From NCBI RefSeq assembly GCF_001517665.2, contig NZ_LN999808.1, forward strand, positions 124,001 through 188,000: a stretch of DNA of 64,000 bases, in the 5' to 3' direction. Under the pieces are notes generated by a model, which saw nothing but the letters and a program-made list of their open reading frames with translations, ran no database searches and had not been told where the DNA came from. Positions 62,108-64,000 of this stretch are shown piece by piece. Origin of the DNA: Peptoniphilus phoceensis. Lineage in GTDB: Bacteria > Bacillota > Clostridia > Tissierellales > Peptoniphilaceae. Every line of letters begins with the position of its first letter. Position 1 is the first letter of the stretch. Made by a program: the position numbers and the translations under genes.

Positions 62108-62452
62108 TGGTGGAGGCGGTGGGAGTCGAACCCACGTCCGAAGACCTCTTACAGAAAGATTCTCCGAGTGCAGACTCCTCTTTAATTTTCCCCTGTATTA
62201 CTAGAGTGTCAAACTCATACAGGGTATCGCCATAAACCCCCTCTGCTATGACGCATCACAGAGTTCGTTTGCCCGCTAATTTGAAACCCGGTTACAGTTC
62301 GCGGTGTCTGGCCGGATTGCTACCTAAATTAGGCAGCTAGTGCGAAATTATTTTCGTCGTTTATTTTTTAATAGACCATTTTTACGTTGTGTGATCCATC
62401 AACGACTCGCTACTTAAAGCTCAAAATCCCCGTCGAAACCATTTTCGCCCCC
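62108..62452 (-). ncRNA. ssrA: tmRNA (SsrA)
   Basis: About 345 nt on the minus strand, ending CCACCA with the T-arm GTTCGACTCCC. The 5' GGGGGCG pairs with the 3' CGCCTCC with G-U at the third pair, the alanine identity element. The tag frame ends NDENNFALAA before TAA, a typical ALAA degron. It rescues stalled ribosomes with SmpB. The start of the tag open frame is discussed in the findings. Confidence 0.97.
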
Positions 62453-62470
62453 ATATTTACTTAGACTAAA

Positions 62471-62499
62471 ATTATACTAAATCCTCGTGTCTTTGTCAA
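62471..62499 (-). promoter_or_regulatory. Promoter of tmRNA
   Basis: Near-consensus TTGACA (62494-62499), a 17-base spacer and TATAAT (62471-62476). The -35 lies inside the last codons of the vanZ-family gene, so tmRNA has its own strong promoter. Confidence 0.85.
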
Positions 62500-63130
62500 T
62501 TTTAGGGCTTCTAGGTCTTCTTATTTTTCTTCTCTTTTTCTTCGCAAATTTATATTTTAAATTTTTGTTCCAAATTATATATCCAATAATTGAACCAATT
62601 ACATTTAAAATTAAATCGTCTATATCCACAGACCTTCCTATAAAAAATTGAATGAACTCTACAAAGAAAGAAGTTGTAAAGCTCAACAAAAATATCCTTG
62701 ATAGCTTCCTGAATTTTGGAAAAATCTCTGCTACTAAAATTCCATAGGGTATGAAAATTAAGATGTTTCCAAAAATATTTGTGAGTGTGTGTAAAAATCC
62801 AGAATATTTTACATAGTTTTTCATAGTTCTAAAGGGCACAAAGTTTACACCCCAAGCACCAGAATTTATCCTATCTTTAAAATTTCCAACAAAATCAAAG
62901 TTTTCGTTTGTCAAGTTTATGCCAGAATTTGCTATGTATGAATTCGGTGTGAAAAGCATTATTACAAGAAAGGCTATGTAAGCCGCAAAAATACTTAGTA
63001 AAAATTCTCTAAATCCAGTGGAATTTTTCTTTCTGTCGGAAAAAAATTTAACTCTTATGAGGGAAAAGACAACAAAGGTAATTACAAAGGCTGGAATAGT
63101 TCTTGCCGCAAAAAATAAAAATAATCTCAT
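62477..63130 (-). CDS. VanZ-family membrane protein
   Basis: A 217-residue protein with about five membrane helices. VNFVPFRTMKNYV, FGNILIFIPYGIL and TTSFFVEFIQFFIGRSVDID with the following DDLILN are the VanZ pattern. VanZ-like proteins are linked to teicoplanin resistance in one case but are common and mostly of unknown role. The very basic C-terminus (KFAKKKRRKIRRPRSPK) is unusual. Overlaps the HAD gene by four bases. Confidence 0.88.
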   Translation of the reverse strand: MRLFLFFAARTIPAFVITFVVFSLIRVKFFSDRKKNSTGFREFLLSIFAAYIAFLVIMLFTPNSYIANSGINLTNENFDFVGNFKDRINSGAWGVNFVPFRTMKNYVKYSGFLHTLTNIFGNILIFIPYGILVAEIFPKFRKLSRIFLLSFTTSFFVEFIQFFIGRSVDIDDLILNVIGSIIGYIIWNKNLKYKFAKKKRRKIRRPRSPKIDKDTRI

Positions 63131-63765
63131 AATTTTTTTAGGTCTATTAAATTCTCAAGGGAATTTTCATTTTCTTCTACAATAGTCTTCCAGGTTTCCT
63201 TAGAGTTTTCATCATAAATCCCAGCAGTTTTAAGACCTGCTCTTTTTGCAGTTCTAAGTGCTAAATATGAATCATCAACTAAGAGAATTTTTTCTGATTT
63301 TTCCCCAAGAGAATGGGCAATGGATAGATAAAATTCTTCTTCAGCCTTTAAATATCCAACAGAATCGGCAGTGTAAAGTCCATCTACAAGTTTATCTATT
63401 CCATATTTTTTTATAACTATATTTGCAAAGTGATCTGCAGTTGAAGTCCCAATTACAACTTTTTTACCTTGATCCTTAAAGTATTTTAAAATTTCTAGAC
63501 AATTTTCTTTTAAATCCACCTTATTGGCATAGAAATCTTCTACAGTTTTGCTAAAACCACTCATTAGTTCATCAAAACTTTCTTCCAAATTATAGTATTC
63601 TCTTAAATATTTAAGTGAAGCATCTAGGTTCATAGTTGTCATCTTGTGCTGAACTGCATCTTCTATATCTATTCCCTTTGTCTTCATGAAGTCACGAGAA
63701 ACACTTCGCCAATATCCCATAGAATCAACTAAAGTTCCGTCTAAATCAAATATAATAGCCTTCAT
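63127..63765 (-). CDS. HAD-superfamily phosphatase (phosphoglucomutase-like subgroup)
   Basis: A 212-residue enzyme with MKAIIFDLDGTLVDSM holding the nucleophile Asp, VVIGTST as motif II and ILLVDDSYLALRTAKRAG as motif IV, plus a helical cap (about 15-85). Probably hydrolyses a small phosphate ester; the substrate is unknown. AGGTAAC before ATG and a 4-base overlap with vanZ indicate co-transcription. Confidence 0.9.
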   Translation of the reverse strand: MKAIIFDLDGTLVDSMGYWRSVSRDFMKTKGIDIEDAVQHKMTTMNLDASLKYLREYYNLEESFDELMSGFSKTVEDFYANKVDLKENCLEILKYFKDQGKKVVIGTSTADHFANIVIKKYGIDKLVDGLYTADSVGYLKAEEEFYLSIAHSLGEKSEKILLVDDSYLALRTAKRAGLKTAGIYDENSKETWKTIVEENENSLENLIDLKKL

Positions 63766-63873
63766 GTTACCTCCTTTTTTCCCATAATAATACTATTTTA
63801 GTTGTATTTTTAGTAGATTTCAAGTATAATGACTCCATTAGCCTTTGATTTTTAAATTTTTTGTAAAAAAGCT

Positions 63874-63901
63874 TTGACAAATATTTTTTTCATGCTATAA
63901 T
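63874..63901 (+). promoter_or_regulatory. Promoter of tRNA-Pro
   Basis: TTGACA (63874-63879), a 16-base spacer and TATAAT (63896-63901) with TG at 63893-63894, a full extended -10. Confidence 0.85.
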
Positions 63902-63952
63902 AATATTTGTTCGAAAATAATATATAAGAAATTCACATTTTGTGTATCTCGT

Positions 63953-64000
63953 CGGGGTGTAGCGCAGTTTGGTAGCGCACGTGGTTTGGGACCATGGGGC
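63953..64000 (+). tRNA. tRNA-Pro (anticodon UGG), 3'-truncated by window end
   Basis: CGGGGTG acceptor strand, the D-arm GCGC-AGTTTGGTA-GCGC, and the anticodon stem-loop CGTGG-TTTGGGA-CCATG with TGG as anticodon. The window ends in the variable loop region, so the T-arm and 3' acceptor strand are outside. Confidence 0.92.

Noticed and set aside
62477-63130. Calling the VanZ-family gene a glycopeptide resistance gene
   Set aside because: No vanHAX cluster is present and most VanZ-like proteins have no proven resistance role.
1-64000. CRISPR arrays and cas genes
   Set aside because: No regularly spaced repeats of 25-40 bases and no Cas-like protein were seen.
1-64000. Prophage or conjugative element
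   Set aside because: Apart from one IS200-type element there is no integrase, capsid, relaxase or terminase gene.

Overview
The window is a compact, AT-rich chromosome segment from an anaerobic Firmicute. A Peptoniphilus/Anaerococcus/Finegoldia-like member of the Tissierellia is my best guess, inferred from gene content only. Supporting features are very low G+C, AGGAGG-type ribosome binding sites with some TTG/GTG starts, T-box leaders, a K+-dependent type of membrane pyrophosphatase, citrate fermentation genes, rubredoxin and many peptidases. Most genes lie on the minus strand in short operons closed by clear intrinsic terminators.

Layout. 1-6.7 kb: the end of a C26 amidotransferase-like hydrolase, a CorC/CNNM transporter, a DUF4230 protein, an XRE regulator with a membrane tail, an IS200-type element, a cytidylate-kinase-like protein and an EamA transporter. 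6.8-13.5 kb: leucyl aminopeptidase, pyrophosphatase hppA with secG, an HD protein, GAPDH and a first PPK2. 13.6-15.7 kb: a MetA-aspartokinase fusion under a full-length Met T-box. 16.1-21.0 kb: a tight five-gene operon (D-2-hydroxyacid dehydrogenase, GntP permease, LysR regulator, FAH-family protein, SDR protein) that looks like an acquired catabolic unit. 21.2-27.9 kb: a full citrate fermentation set (citG-citC-citX, then citS-like transporter-citD-citE-citF). 28-35.3 kb: threonine deaminase, DUF951, MscS, a beta-propeller-like protein, a second EamA transporter, transketolase and a WecG/TagA glycosyltransferase. 35.4-40.6 kb: a solitary MazF, two small membrane proteins, an AcpS-NnrD fusion, and divergent tyrS (behind a strikingly short T-box) with pepD. 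40.7-46 kb: an RsbW-like ATPase, rubredoxin, an M20 peptidase with two membrane proteins, a second PPK2 and an alpha/beta hydrolase. 46-53.7 kb: ung, a trkA-trkH-trkA potassium system, a CDF exporter, a DJ-1 protein and proC. 53.7-60.7 kb: a split chromate transporter, an ADP-ribosylglycohydrolase, a RelE-type toxin-antitoxin pair, an erythromycin-esterase-like protein, pta, folP and an MBL hydrolase. 60.8-64 kb: an unknown protein, a YafQ/DinJ-type pair, tmRNA, vanZ, a HAD phosphatase and the start of tRNA-Pro.

How the genes fit together. Citrate enters by a 2-HCT carrier, is cleaved by the CitDEF lyase (prosthetic group made and attached by CitG, CitX and CitC), and acetyl units could be conserved through Pta. 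The pyrophosphatase and the Trk and CDF systems point to ion-gradient energetics. The most notable signals are the ultrashort Stem I T-box before tyrS, the MetA-aspartokinase fusion without an ACT domain, the SDR that lacks its Tyr and Lys, a LysR box centred near -65 of the hydroxyacid operon, and the IS200 leader able to hide its own ribosome binding site.
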